A stretch of 64,000 nt of DNA from Thamnaconus septentrionalis (GCA_009823395.1 CM020516.1:7829001-7893000); one strand, 5' to 3'; shown: positions 37,255 to 49,507, counted from the stretch's first letter. The notes: generated by a model from the sequence alone, not told the origin. Program-made: numbers and translations.

Positions 37255-37347
37255 GATAGCCTGTGATGAAACTCTGACATCACTACAGAAACTGATTACG
37301 CCTCATCCTTGTGCTTGAACATCAAGTCATGTACATCACAGGCTATC
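37255..37347. repeat. 14-bp inverted repeat with 65-bp spacer
   Basis: GATAGCCTGTGATG (37,255-37,268) and CATCACAGGCTATC (37,334-37,347) are exact reverse complements. The whole could be a small MITE remnant or a chance stem; no flanking duplication was seen. Confidence 0.6.
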
Positions 37348-38059
37348 ACTCAGTTATCATTATCACTGAGCAATCTGCACATTACAAACTTGATGTTCTG
37401 CGGCCCATCTTGCCGTGAACTTCCAGGCCAACCTGATGTGCCACAACAGTGCAGAAGATCACAGAAGACCATGCAAAACATGGTCAGAGAACCCACAGCT
37501 AAGGATATTGGCTGATACCAACATTGCTCCATCATGATTGATGTCTCACTGCACTGAGCATAAGCCAGGTGCGTGGTGAAAACACCTCAGCATCACTGAC
37601 AACGCCAGGGGAATTTATCTTTACCCAATCTCTACACGTGTATGCAACTTTTGCAAACAGTTTGTTGTGTAATAGGATACTTTTATATGCCCATTACATA
37701 AAAGCTTGGTCATCCTCATTCATGGTACACTGATCTTTCTTTCCGGGTCATGTTATGATCGCAGCGGGGTGAGCTGGGTGATGCTGTGGAGTTATAAAAC
37801 ATGGCTTCTTCCGCATCACAGGGCACCGCGGAGAGAGATGTAAATTAAAACCTCGTCCGAAGCAAAGTTTGGTTTGAAATCCAGACACACGATGCTACCG
37901 AGGTATGCTGAATGACTGAAAACAAAACTAAAAGTTGCAAACTGCTACATATCCGATACTCTCTCTTCTTGTTGTCGCCGGTGTAGTGATTTGCATCACC
38001 CCACTCCAATCAAAACGGCACTTTTCATGTTTGTACTCACCAGAATTATGCCTTTAAAA

Positions 38060-38780
38060 TCATTTTTACAGCCTTGCCGACGACAGGCTTCAGCGGGCGG
38101 TCCACCTGGTAAACAGGCACACGATGCAAAGTAACGCGGAGGAAGTCCAGCTTAAGTTTCTGTTCAACAACACTTTCCGTACGTTCGAGACATTCGTAAA
38201 GTATAAGCTAATGGCTAATATCCTTTGATTTCTTCTTCGTCTTCGTCTTTCCTGACCAAAGTTGAACGAGAGGCCGAAGTATCACGCGTGGGCACGAGCC
38301 AACTCAGCTCAACGTATTGGTTGCTCGCGAAGCTGTGCGGAGCAAAAGTCACATTTTCCATGAAAGTAGTTCCAGTCTTGTCCCCTGGGAAGGAAAAAGA
38401 AGCAACCCGAAGCAGCCCGAAGCAGCTGTGTGAGCGAGCCGTTACTTGGTGTCACCGGAGAACATCCCCGGAGAGCCGAGCGAGCGAATGCCGAGGTCGG
38501 GATGCGTCAGCCACACGAGGCGAATCCGGCGAGCACGGAAGTCGTGTGTGGGTACCGGCTGGAAAACCTCACGCAGTAAATTTAAAAACAATGACAACAC
38601 AACAGCGGCAACACGTGTTGTCGGTCCTGTAAACTAACCGCAAAGGGGCTGCTTTCCCGGAGCAGTTTGTCATTCCGACGTCGTCCTCCGGCTTCCAGCT
38701 GGGCGGAGCGTCAAGAAGCCACCTGGGTCTCAAAGGGCGACCGTGCGCCTTCGCCCGCTGCGTGTTCACGTCTGCGGATG
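38060..38780. promoter_or_regulatory. CpG-rich block, candidate promoter
   Basis: Compared with its AT-rich surroundings this stretch has many CpG dinucleotides, densest from about 38,260 to 38,780. It lies between the divergent ccser2 (minus) and SPARC-like (plus, starting about 2 kb further on) genes. It could hold the non-coding first exon and promoter of ccser2, or a shared promoter. No TATA box or transcript evidence is available. Confidence 0.35.
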
Positions 38781-38873
38781 GTCACGTTTTGCTAAGGTGA
38801 AAATCAGTCACCATTTTCTAGTTTTTTCCCCCTCCAGTTCAGGGAATGTTTCGGGGGATTTTCTCGTATCACT

Positions 38874-38874
<1 letters not shown>

Positions 38875-38965
<91 letters not shown>
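38875..38965. repeat. (TG)n microsatellite, about 45 units
   Basis: Uninterrupted TG run directly after the CpG-rich block. It is the longest TG run in the window. Confidence 0.97.
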
Positions 38966-38966
<1 letters not shown>

Positions 38967-39450
38967 GCTGAAAATCCCTATCATGTCACCACTAGATGTC
39001 GTAGTTTTGCATTGGATGAGCACCAAAGGACCTCTGCTGCAATCACTGCCATTAATCATGTCAATTAGCCCACTGTTTATGGTTACGGTATAACCAAACC
39101 ATGAGGTCAGGAGCATCAGAGTGAAGTTTCAAAAGTAAGGATGAAAAAAAAGTTATGGCGATTGGCGAGTAATGTCTTGCTCTATTTAAGATTTCACGAC
39201 AACAGTGGTTCTGTACTCGTTCTGTATTTGTCTGATAAGCCGCATTCTGTATGCACCACATGAGAATTACAGTTACAACGTCATTTTACAGCACACAATA
39301 TTTTCTTGCGATCTGTATTCGTGACTTCTATCCTGAGCGTCCTGATGGTCTAATTTGAAACTTGACGGTTGTTGATGATCATACCCACAAGAGGGCAGCC
39401 TTCTACCATCCCGCACTGCATGCATCACGTTACATTAGCGCTGCAGGAGG

Positions 39451-40360
39451 ATTTCAGAAAATTCTGATGTAACATTTCAAAATAAATCAAGTCAAAATAA
39501 AGCTACTCCAAATATTAAGATTTTTCTGTTCTGTAATATTCCTTCTTTCAGATGAATTTTCTGAAATTGAATGAGGGTCTTCCTGGGTGGGTGCATTATT
39601 CCACCCTGAGGAATGATGGACTGACAATTAGGAATTAATTTTGATCTGAAATCATTCATTCATTCATCTTCTATACCCACTTATTCAGGGTCACAGGGGT
39701 CTGCTGGAGCCTATCCCAGCTGTCTTAGGGCAAAGTCGCCAGTTCATCGCAGGGCCACATAGAAACAGACAACCATTCACACTCACATGCACACCTACGG
39801 ACAATTTAGAATGTTCAATTGACCTCACGTGCATGTTTTTGGACTGTGGGAGGAAGCCGGAGAACCCGGAGAGAACCCACGCAGACACAGGGAGAATATG
39901 CAAACTCCACACAGAAAGGTCTCAGGCCCGGGCCCTGGAATCGAACCCACGACCTTCTTGCTGTGAGGCGGCAGCGCTAACCACTACGCCACAGTATCGC
40001 CTCGATCTGAAATCATGTACAGCATAAACAAAGAGTGACCATATTTGTAGGAGCTTCATTTTGAAATGTTAAATCAGAATTTTCTGAAACTCAATGGAGG
40101 GCCTCTTGCGGTGGTTTACTACCACCCTAAAGTGGAATGATGGACTGCGGAATTTCCCAGAAATATCTAAAATCATGTACAGTTTATCCAACAAGTGACA
40201 TTTTTGGATGAACTTTATTTTGAAATGCTACATCAGAATTTTATGAAATTGAATTGGGGGGTGTCCTGGGGTGACAAACTAATACCCTGAAGTGCAATGA
40301 TGGACTGACAATTAGGAATTCTCCCTTACTAATTTGAAAACAAAAATAATAAAACAATAT
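39451..40360. repeat. Tandem repeat, period about 160 bp, with an inverted partial copy
   Basis: Three units share TTTTGAAATG(T/C)TA(A/C)ATCAGAATTTT, an ACCCTGAAGTGGAATGATGGACTG block and ATCTGAAATCATGTACAG. The marker AATGATGGACTG occurs near 39,612, 40,136 and 40,296. The last two are 160 bases apart; the first two are about 163 apart once the inserted retroelement is removed. At 39,451-39,485 the unit's start occurs in reverse complement (ATTTCAGAAAATTCTGATGT...). No coding was seen. Confidence 0.75.
39656..40003 (+). mobile_element. Retroposed SINE or 5'-truncated LINE with 13-bp target-site duplication
   Basis: The element contains the widespread fish repeat signature 'TTTTTGGACTGTGGGAGGAA', 'GAACCCACGCAGACACAGGG', 'ATGCAAACTCCACACAGAAA' and 'GCAGCGCTAACCACTACGCC'. 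It is flanked by the exact direct repeat GATCTGAAATCAT at 39,643-39,655 and 40,004-40,016. That duplication is direct evidence of retroposition into the tandem repeat. I believe the body belongs to the 3' end of a fish LINE or a derived SINE, but cannot name the family. Confidence 0.8.
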
Positions 40361-40856
40361 ATATATATATTTTTTTTTAATCATCTGAAACCAAGTACAG
40401 AGAGAAAAGCAATTCCATTTATGTGCACTCCAACAGGGGACATCGACGAGGACACTCAGCCAATCAGTGCAGCACCTTGACTTTCTCTCAACATTTCTTA
40501 AAGGCGTGCGGGCTTAATTTACAGGAGCAAATGCGGGGGTTGGCTCACATGGGGTGAGTGGGAGGAGTGGGAGGAGTAAAGAGTTGAGATGAGAAAAGAG
40601 CAGGAGAGAAGAGGAGGGGGCAGTTCTGAGACAGAGAATCTTCGATAGTGCAGGACAGGAGCCCGGAATAAAAAGTTGAAAGTGGGGTCTTGTATTAACA
40701 AGAAAAGAGGAAATAAGGAAAGAGGTGGGTGAGGTGGGATACAATATTTTAAAAGACTCCTGTTAAAGTTTTTAATGTGTCATTGAGAAATTGCTGACTA
40801 ATATAAGAGTGTCAATGATGGAATCTCGCAGAGAACCTTTCTACCCTGACCAGGGA

Positions 40857-43800
40857 ATGACCTTGCTGTGGCGCCTGCTACGTCTTGCAATTATCGCTAT
40901 GGTGAGTCTAATTTCTGTTGGCTGCATAAGTTTGAATCCCTCCGGCCGCTGTTGTGCGCTCCGACAGCAACGGCGTGACCGCCGCTTGTAACAGATAAAT
41001 GACATTAAAATTAGATAAGACAGAAGACGGAGAAGACGCGCTGAGACGCGTCAAGCGTCAAACAACCCGGCAAGGGATCCGGGTTGAGCTCGGCTCCGAA
41101 GCTCGGGGCCGAGCCTCAGTAGGTCAAAATAAGTCAAAAAGTAAAAAATATTCTTTCGTAAAAGAAGAGGGGGAAGTATGCGTCGTCACGTGTGCTTTTA
41201 AGTGCTAAATAGTGCTGTTACAGCACCTGTTGCATCAGCTTTTTGACATGTATAGCTGAGTTACGTAGCTGACGTTAGCTGCTGCTTGTATATATGTCAG
41301 TCAGTTTTAGACAATAAAGAGAAAGTCCACAGACATCTCTTCTTATTTTAAGAGGACTATTAGAACAAGATTTTTAGTGTCCCCATCTGGCCACCCAATG
41401 AAAAAATTTCTGGAGGCACCACTGCGTCCAGGAGGAATCCGAAACAGATGCACGATAGCGTAGCGCGATAGCCACCGCCCCCCGGTGGGATGGGGAGCTT
41501 TGAACCTGGCGCGACGACAGACAATAGATTGAAGATAAGAGACTTCAAAGACGCGTGATGTCTCCTTGACAGGTATGTGTGCGCGTGTGTGTGAGCATGC
41601 ACACACACAAGGGAGGCACAAGCCAGCATAAACAGAGGAAAGCTGAAGAGATGTCCAGTCTTTATGTTGGCCGAGTCGAGTCAGGTGAGTCTCCAGTGAG
41701 AGGGAGTCTGAGGGTGTGTTGCCCAAACCAGTTAAAGACATATAACATCCCTCAAATGTCCCTGTATTGGTTTGCTTTCAGTCCTACAAGCTAAAACATT
41801 ATCATTATTTTTTATTATTTTATTGTTCTTGACATAGTCAAGGATAATAAAATAGGGAATCAGGAATCAAATTTTTTGTTTTTTGTTCTTTTTATATAAA
41901 GGGGGTGGGGGCACTGTAATGTCATCGTTTCCCTGTGTTTCAGAAAAACTCTGTGCACTGCTGAAATGTTGCAGTCCATTGGGTTCTTGCTGCCAGTCCG
42001 TTGAAGGAAACGATGTCCTCTTCCCTGGATGTGTTTGTCCTCAGCCATGCCCTCAGTAAGAAGCACATCTCATTCGCATTGCCTCGTCAGTCTCGTCCCG
42101 TCCTGTGCTGAGCAGCGACCCTTCCTAAACCAGGCCAGCCAGGCATGATGTGTCAGGGATGTCATTCTGCCAGTTAAAAATCCATAAACAACTCCTGGTC
42201 ATCGTGCACAGCCAACATGTCATCCCAGGCTGCAACGGCAAAACCTCAAATCTTCTTCATCCAATGTACAATGCTGAGCTTTTCTGCAGGATCTGGTGAC
42301 AGCAGAGCTTTACCATATGTTACTGTTCATGAATTTAGGGCAGAGTCCAGACATCATGACCATAAGGCAAGACGTGCATGTGGGTTCCTAAAAAAAAATA
42401 ATAACATAAGAGTATGATCATTGGGGCTCCAAATATCATACTCTTACTCTATCTTACTAAGACAATGTGTTTTGTTTTACATCACAGAGTAAGCTGCATG
42501 GGAGGTAAGTAACCTCAATAACTAAGAAATAATGAAAGTTTTGAGAAATGGTTACAATGTTATGTGCCATGTATTGCATTTCATTTTGGTATTTACCCTG
42601 ATCCAAAACGAGTGCTCCAGCACGTCTACTTTGTCTGTTTACATTTCCCCTGATCACTCAGGTAATGTGATGATAATAATAAAGTTTAGCATATTTGAAT
42701 CACTAAAATAATGCTGAAGCACATTGACATTGTGACGTCACATCCTGCTCAACCATGCTAGCAAAAATACTGCTGTCAACACTACCTTTTATTTTATCAT
42801 TGTAGTTTTCTGTCACACTAAACAAAATAATATAATTATTTTTTGTAAATACTGGATAACAAATGCTGCTTTACCTTGTCAGTTTCTGTGTTTCCAAAAG
42901 ACGCTTGAAGATTGGAGATTTCCAACAAATTAATGTGTAGGCCTGTTGAGTTTCTCCTGTACGACACTGGTAACAGGTAATTGCCTTCTCTACCAGCTGG
43001 AGGTAGTAATGAACCCAAATTACCTAGCATTTCTTTAAAGCTGTTATATTTTTAATATTCTTACTAAGTTTAGTTATTAATCGTCAAGAGGTAAATTTGA
43101 ATTCAATAAATGTATTAAATCTGTATGTGCACCCACGCTTTTCGTACACACTGTTCCTGTGGAATCAGGCAGAGGGCGCCGGAGTGCAGCATTTTGAGAA
43201 GGACCGATGGGAAGGAAGGCTTGCTGCATCTGGAAAAATGCAGACTGAGGCGCAGCACTGGACAGGCTCGAAGAGGGCCCACTCTGGGTAAACACACAAA
43301 TCAAGACAAATAATTAACACAAAACTTTCCAAGTGGCTTGAAATGAGCTCTGTTGTCTTGTGTAATTAGGCACCAGTGGTAGATGCACTGAGGAGGAACT
43401 GGGCCAGTTTTCATATCATCTCCTGAAATGGTTTCTGCTCGACAACCGTATGGTTGATGGTTACGTCCCTGGTGCTCTGCCCCTGCGATGCCTCAGCGAT
43501 TCCCAAAGGACACAACTAGCTCAGGTGACTGACTCCTCACACAAGGTGCACGCAAGACTTAAAATTGTACCACACTTTATAAATGTTTTACTAAGACCAT
43601 TGCTAGTTTCTGCCCCCCCCCCTCCAAAAAAAAATCATGTCATAGCTCTTTAAAATGATCCAAATCAATGTCCACATCCAAATGCAATCCTAAGAAGAAA
43701 AAAGAGCCAAAAGAAAACGATTGACTACCAGAGGATCATTTTCACCTCACTGGAGCCGGCGTGAAGTAGCTCTTGACATCAGACACCCTCGTCATGCTTG

Positions 43801-46400
43801 TACACAAATTGCGCCTCATGGATTGTCTGGTGAGAAAAAAATCAATGCTAACAAGCTACTTTGAGTGGGTTGGTTGTGTTGCCTCTGGTGCGGTCTTCCA
43901 TAGAATGAGAAGGACTTAGAGAACATCACATATAAATAGGATTTGTCAATAATCTCTGAATAATTCAGAGGGATAGTGAACGGAGGGATGAGTTAATATC
44001 CTCCCAGCAGCCACCTTCACCTACGGGCCCCCAAGTGGATTAACTCATGCATTATTTTTCCGTAGAAGCAATAAGATTCAGTGGGTTTTTTTCATGCTGC
44101 CTGTATTCATCCCGTTTGAAGGATTTTTTTATCTGTTATTACTTCAAACGGCTGTATGGAACGAACAGAACCTTTTAAGGTGGTGAATCGGTACAAACTT
44201 TCCGATAACCTCCGCATGTCTAAAAAGTCACAATGTAGTAAACATTTGCCTGATTTTCTTTTTAGCAATGGTTTGGAATATTGGACCTAAACAGAGATGG
44301 AAAGTTGACCTACAGGGAACTCCGGAAGCTGCGCTACGAGTGGATGCCGATTGAGCGCTGCGCCTCAAAATTCTTTCGGTAAACACGATCATGTCTGAAA
44401 TCACATTAAAACAGTTTGTATTGCTTTGACGGAGTGGGAGGTGTATAATATAAATAATAACATTGTAACAAAATACAGCTGCTTGTAGGGAGGATATTTT
44501 CCATGAAAAGTGTTTCATGCGATTCAAAAGGATTGAAACATGATACGTTGTTGATATTGAATTGATCTGGTGCTTTGCTCCATTTCCTATTGCGTGGAAT
44601 TTACATGACACAGTCAGAAGAGATTTTCAGGGTTTTTTGTGAATTCTCTATATGCTATGTGTACTATTTCTGATTGGCTGTTGTTTCAGTCATCCGGTTT
44701 CATATTCAATCAGGGTTTCTAATGTAAGCCTTCTGCTTGCTGCAATATGTCCTCTCTCTCTCTCTCTCTCTCTTTGCTTGTTACTCAGGCATCGCGGGTT
44801 AAAAGTGTCACACTGCGATGTGTGTCACCCCCACTCTGTGACCACGATGCACCACCCACCATGCTGTTCTCTCAGCACGCCACCCGTCCACTTATCCCCC
44901 ATGCCAATATCCGCTTCCTGCGCCCACCCGCCTCACGGCCACCTCATCCCTCCATCATCCTGCTCCTCCCCCTCCTCCACATTTAGGCGCAAACTCCCCT
45001 TTCCCGCCTTTCTCTCATTTTCACGGCATGCGCAGCTTCTCTATGTCATGTATTTGCTCTTATTTGTCTCATGCGCTTTACGCCCTTCCCGCTCTTTCCG
45101 CCCGGCCCTCACCTTGTCCGCCGGCGTGCAGCGACGGGCTTCGGCGGGAGCGATGGATGGCCGTGTCAATGTCAAGCCACTCGCCGCAATGATAATGTTT
45201 ATTACCCGCTGCGTCTCCCGCTGCCCATGGATTAACACAAATTGAAGAAGTACCCTTCAGAGGTAGTTGTGCAGGGTGAGCTGAAAGACGATGGCAGCGC
45301 GGGAGGATTACCCATTACACCCTCACTGGGTTTATCTACATATGTCAGCATGCACGTCGGCTGATATAAGTATGAGGTGATGCATGTGTGTCATTGTGAT
45401 GAGGTCGCCATGTGTTACACTGATCTGTGTGTGTGTGTTTGTGTGTGTGTGTAGGTCCTGCGACCAGAACAGGAACAAGGAAGTGACTTTGCGAGAGTGG
45501 AAGGCCTGTACGGTGCGTCGGACTGAAGCCTGGTTTCACAAACTCATGTGTAGGTTTTTCCCCTAGTTGCTGTTTTTTGCATGTCAAAGATGTTAACAGG
45601 GGACACGTGACTATATTTCACTGCACTGTAATTGCAGAACTCTGTTGTGATTGTTGCTTTTTGTCACACACAAAAAAATATGATTCCTGTGGTACCAGGG
45701 GCCATTTGCCAGGTCCGTCGGTTGGTCCACTGCAAATTGAGCCCATTTAACTTCTGACTTAGGTGACAAATGCAATATAAATCAAACAACAATGCATGAA
45801 TCTGCCACATAGCGATAGAAAATGGATTTACTGGTCTCCTCCTCTCATGCAGAAAACCTCACTCTTCTTGCTGTCCTTCCATTTGTGTTTTTCTGCAGCT
45901 GTGCCGACGTGCACTGAAGAGACAAGGAGAAAAAAATTACAAAATCCATTTAATGACACCTAAAAGTGTCTTGCAACAGGCTATTAGCTCAAATTAGGCC
46001 GATTATTCATATCTTTAAGTAGCCCTTTATCTTTAGCTTATGCAAAACGTTCTTCACCATAGTTTCACGCAATAACACGCATCTCAGAAAAGACACGGAA
46101 AAATACACCCATTACATCTTTTGTCTGCCCTATGGATTCTTTTAAACTATCATCATTATTTATTATTACTATTTGAGTGAGGCAGTTCCGCTGAAGTCTG
46201 GGACGAATTGAGGTTTTCTTCTTTTTTAGTTGCGATACTGTTGAGTAATGAAGCCAAGTCCTCGTTGCTACTGGTCTCAATTGTAGGCCCGGCCACTTGA
46301 AACCATGAGTGATTTCTTTTTTCTCCTTTTTTTTTTCCTTTCCTCCGCAGCGATGAAGATGGGCTCGCCTCAGATGTGTCCCGCAGTCAAAGAGACATGA
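40857..46400 (+). CDS. SPARC/testican-like secreted protein: follistatin-like segment plus EC domain, eight exons
   Basis: Exons 40857-40901, 41573-41684, 41944-42055, 43169-43287, 43370-43524, 44266-44378, 45455-45549 and 46351-46400 all have AG/GT borders. The phases 0,1,2,1,0,2,1 match at every junction, totalling 801 nt, or 266 aa. Residues 1-23 (MTLLWRLLRLAIIAM then VCVRVCVS) look like a signal peptide. Residues 56-88 (Cys 56, 61, 62, 68, 69, 82, 84, 88; GCVCPQPCP) resemble the first half of a follistatin-like domain. Residues 96-135 resemble a Kazal half that has lost a cysteine. Residues 135-241 resemble an EC domain: CTEEELGQFSYHLLKWF, EF-hand 1 loop DLNRDGKLTYRE (188-199), EF-hand 2 loop DQNRNKEVTLRE (222-233), and the disulphide pattern ERC..FFRSC..KAC as in SPARC. 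The C-terminus is MKMGSPQMCPAVKET. The first two exons are the least certain; an in-frame ATG at 40818 would add 13 residues. Extracellular calcium binding is inferred. I do not recognise a named orthologue. An AATAAA lies at 47,109-47,114. Confidence 0.65.
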
Positions 46401-47108
46401 AAAACTGCGGGGGGGATTTACTGCGTCGTGACTTCATCGCACGGCGCTCCCTCTTCTGCCAGACTGCTATCAAATCTCTTCTGCTCTTCTTTACCTCAGA
46501 GTGTCAGTGCATTCATGTGTGTGCTCAAAAAGGTGGTAAACAGATATCTGGATGCTCAGAGCTCCACTGGCTACGGCGGGTTAAATGCAAGAAGAAAAAT
46601 TCAAACGGCAAAAGGCGGCAGACAAGTCGGTCATGAGTGACAGGCTCGACAGGAAGCGGAGATTAGACTGAGGAGGGCAGAGTATAGAGTGACGTAACCA
46701 GAGAAGGGAACAAAGAGATGATAAAGAGGGTGAAGAGGGGAGAAGTGGGGGAGAAAAGTGTCATAATGCGATGGAGGAGGGCGGAGGGAAGGGAAGAGGA
46801 GGGGGGAAAGTACAAAGTGTGTTTGTGAAAGACGGGCGGAGGTAATGCACTAGGAGCTGGGGGTGATGGAGTAATGCATAAAAAATGGATCAGAATTGAG
46901 GGAAAGACTGAGGATGAACCTTGAGTGGGGGAGGAGGGACGGCGGAGGAAATGAGGTAACCAGAAAATGCCACGAGGTCTGGAGGTTGCTAAACGTTTTT
47001 TTTTTCTCCTCACTTCCACTGAATCACTGAATGCACTTGACCTTTGTCGGGTCAAATAAGAAATACATTACGCAAGCCATTTAATTTCTGCATGCATGCA
47101 TCATCTAT

Positions 47109-47114
47109 AATAAA
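47109..47114 (+). terminator. Possible polyadenylation signal AATAAA of the SPARC-like gene
   Basis: An exact AATAAA 709 bases after the stop codon of the SPARC-like gene. Assignment is by position only. Confidence 0.4.
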
Positions 47115-49444
47115 CGCAGCTTTGCACAAAACTCTTGTTGCGTCTTGAAATGTATTTTTTTTTTGCATGTGATTTTGTGCGGTGGTGCCAGAAGATCAAT
47201 AGCCAGATGGGAGAGTGAGTGGCCCAGGGTGGCTTCTCTGGTGTGGCTGGTTGCCTTCTCTGGACTAATTAGCCCTCAAATTTAGCACGTCTGAAGGGTT
47301 AGAGTCGCAGCAAAAGAAAGACATTGAAAAGAAGACCAAAAAATGGGTGGGGGAGGGGGAGGAGAAGATGAAGAGGGGAGAGGGTATTTCAAAATGAGAT
47401 GCAGATTCAGCGCAGACGTGAGGCAGACACAGGCTGAGGACTGGCCGCTGCACAACATGTCGTGCACAGAGAAAGTGCATCACCGCTGAGATGAGCACAA
47501 TTTCATTGCATCAGATTTTTTTCCCCAAATCAGACATTCTTTTTTTTTTTTTAATGTTCCCAGTGAAAACTTTTGATAAAGTGGAGTGGACCACTGGAGA
47601 ACCGCAGTCCAACTTGGGCATACTGAACGAGGAGGAAAGAACTTAAAAAGAAAAACCGGGTTGGGGAAATAATCAAAGCAGAAACACTGCGAGCGAGTGT
47701 GTTTGCTAATGATGAGCGGTGGAGCTGCTGGAAGCTGCTTCTCCACCAGCAAAAAAAAAACTTTCCGGAAAGGAAATCCGTGCGCTTGCTACCTCCACCG
47801 GCAAGCTGCTAGCATAGCTATCATCTTAACCTGGAAATGTAAGAAATAAAAATAAACTGTTGCTCCAGTTACCTTGTCTTCACAGGTCAAACATTTCCTG
47901 CAATCTCTTGGACTGGAAGAGCCCAGCGAAAACATTTGGTCACACAAAGTAACAGATAACATTCGACGAAGCAAACCACAAACCAGCGAAGCGCGGACGC
48001 TGTGGCGTATCAGATCAAGCACTCGGCGCTTGACTGTTTGGACTGCAGCACTCCAGGTGTGCGGTGATTGCTTACTTTTTGGGTGTTGTGAAGTTGGCCT
48101 GCAGCTAAAAATCGCCAGCAGTCACAGCCTCGCCTCCGTGTGTATTATTTAATAACATGACCGTAGAGACCCGCGGTCTGGACTAAGTCACACATAATAC
48201 ATGGGGACTGCTCATTAGTGTGACCTCCCATTAGTCCGACAAATTGTCCATTGGTCCCATAAAACATAACATAAAGCTACAACAAACGCCATCCACCTGC
48301 ACGCTAAATCTATTCAGCAGCAACGGCGCTAACGCTCACTCCCTGCATTGCCTTCCTCCCTCCCATGTTTTTTTGAAAGTCACCTTGCAGCAGCAACTAA
48401 TAGGGCATCGATTGGTTCCTTAATACTTAGACCTACAGGAAACGCTTTAGATTGCAAACTTGACAAGACGGATGTACAAGAGTTGAGGCTCTCAGGGGGC
48501 CTGGTCCTGAACCAGAGTGCGCATCAACCTGGTTTACTGGTCACTGTAGCGCGTGTGCTTGAGAAAGTGGTCTTTGAAGCGGAGCAGTCAGCTGGACGGT
48601 GATGCAAGTCCTTTTTTTTTTTTTTCCTCGACGGCGCATCAAACATGACCCGCTGCTTTGCGAGGCTCCAACCCCGAAGATCCAGCGTGGCTCTTCTCCA
48701 CCACCGCCACCACCCCCTCCTCGCCACCACTGATCTTTCTTTGTGTCTCCAATCAACCCCAACCAACAACCCTCTCTTCCTCCACCACCACCACCAGACC
48801 CCGTGTTAATAGATTCCATTTCATTACTCCAGGACCAGCGTTTCCTATCTTCCCCCCTGCCCTACTTCCAAACACGAGCGCGCCAAAGATTGATCCACCC
48901 ACTTTACCTTCCTGTCACACACCTCCGCACCTCCACACCTCACCGTACTCTCCTGTCACGGCCCAGCCGGCGCCATCCGCGCATCCTCCTCTCAGCGGTG
49001 ATCAGTGATCTGCTCTACGTGAGCCGCAGCCTGCTTCCCTCCCTCACACTAAAAACACACACACACGCACACAGACAGACACACACTCCCAGAGGACTCC
49101 AACAGCACAGGAGCAGATGGGCGGCTGGTGATGACACGATGTTAAAAATAAAGATCGCTGTTAACCGGTTGTCAGCTCGCACGCCCTCCCTCAAGTCTCC
49201 ATCTCATCCGTCAATCTCGCCACTTTCTGTCCGCTTTCAACACACACGCACACACAGCCCATAAGTGAAAGCCAAAGACCTCCCGACCCCCCCCCTCTTC
49301 CCTAAACAACATGATATTTAATACATGGCTGTCATAAGAACGGGGCCCCTGCATTATGCATAGCTAGTAAGCAGAGATCAATAATTGATGAAAAGGCCGG
49401 TTTTGCTCTTTCTTTTCATGCAATTATGCCGAATGAAAATTTTA

Positions 49445-49459
49445 CTCTCTCTCTCTCTG

Positions 49460-49507
<48 letters not shown>
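49445..49507. repeat. (CT)n microsatellite
   Basis: CT run of about 30 units with two GT interruptions, seen directly. Confidence 0.95.

Noticed and set aside
46376..46636. 86-aa frame continuing past the SPARC-like last exon
   Set aside because: The strong donor GTAGGT at 45,550 sets the other frame (MKMGSPQMCPAVKET then stop). Using this frame needs the weaker donor 3 nt further on; kept only as a less likely alternative.
48658..49264. Pro/Ser/Thr-rich frames
   Set aside because: Three overlapping frames of biased composition on the same strand; none has a conserved feature.
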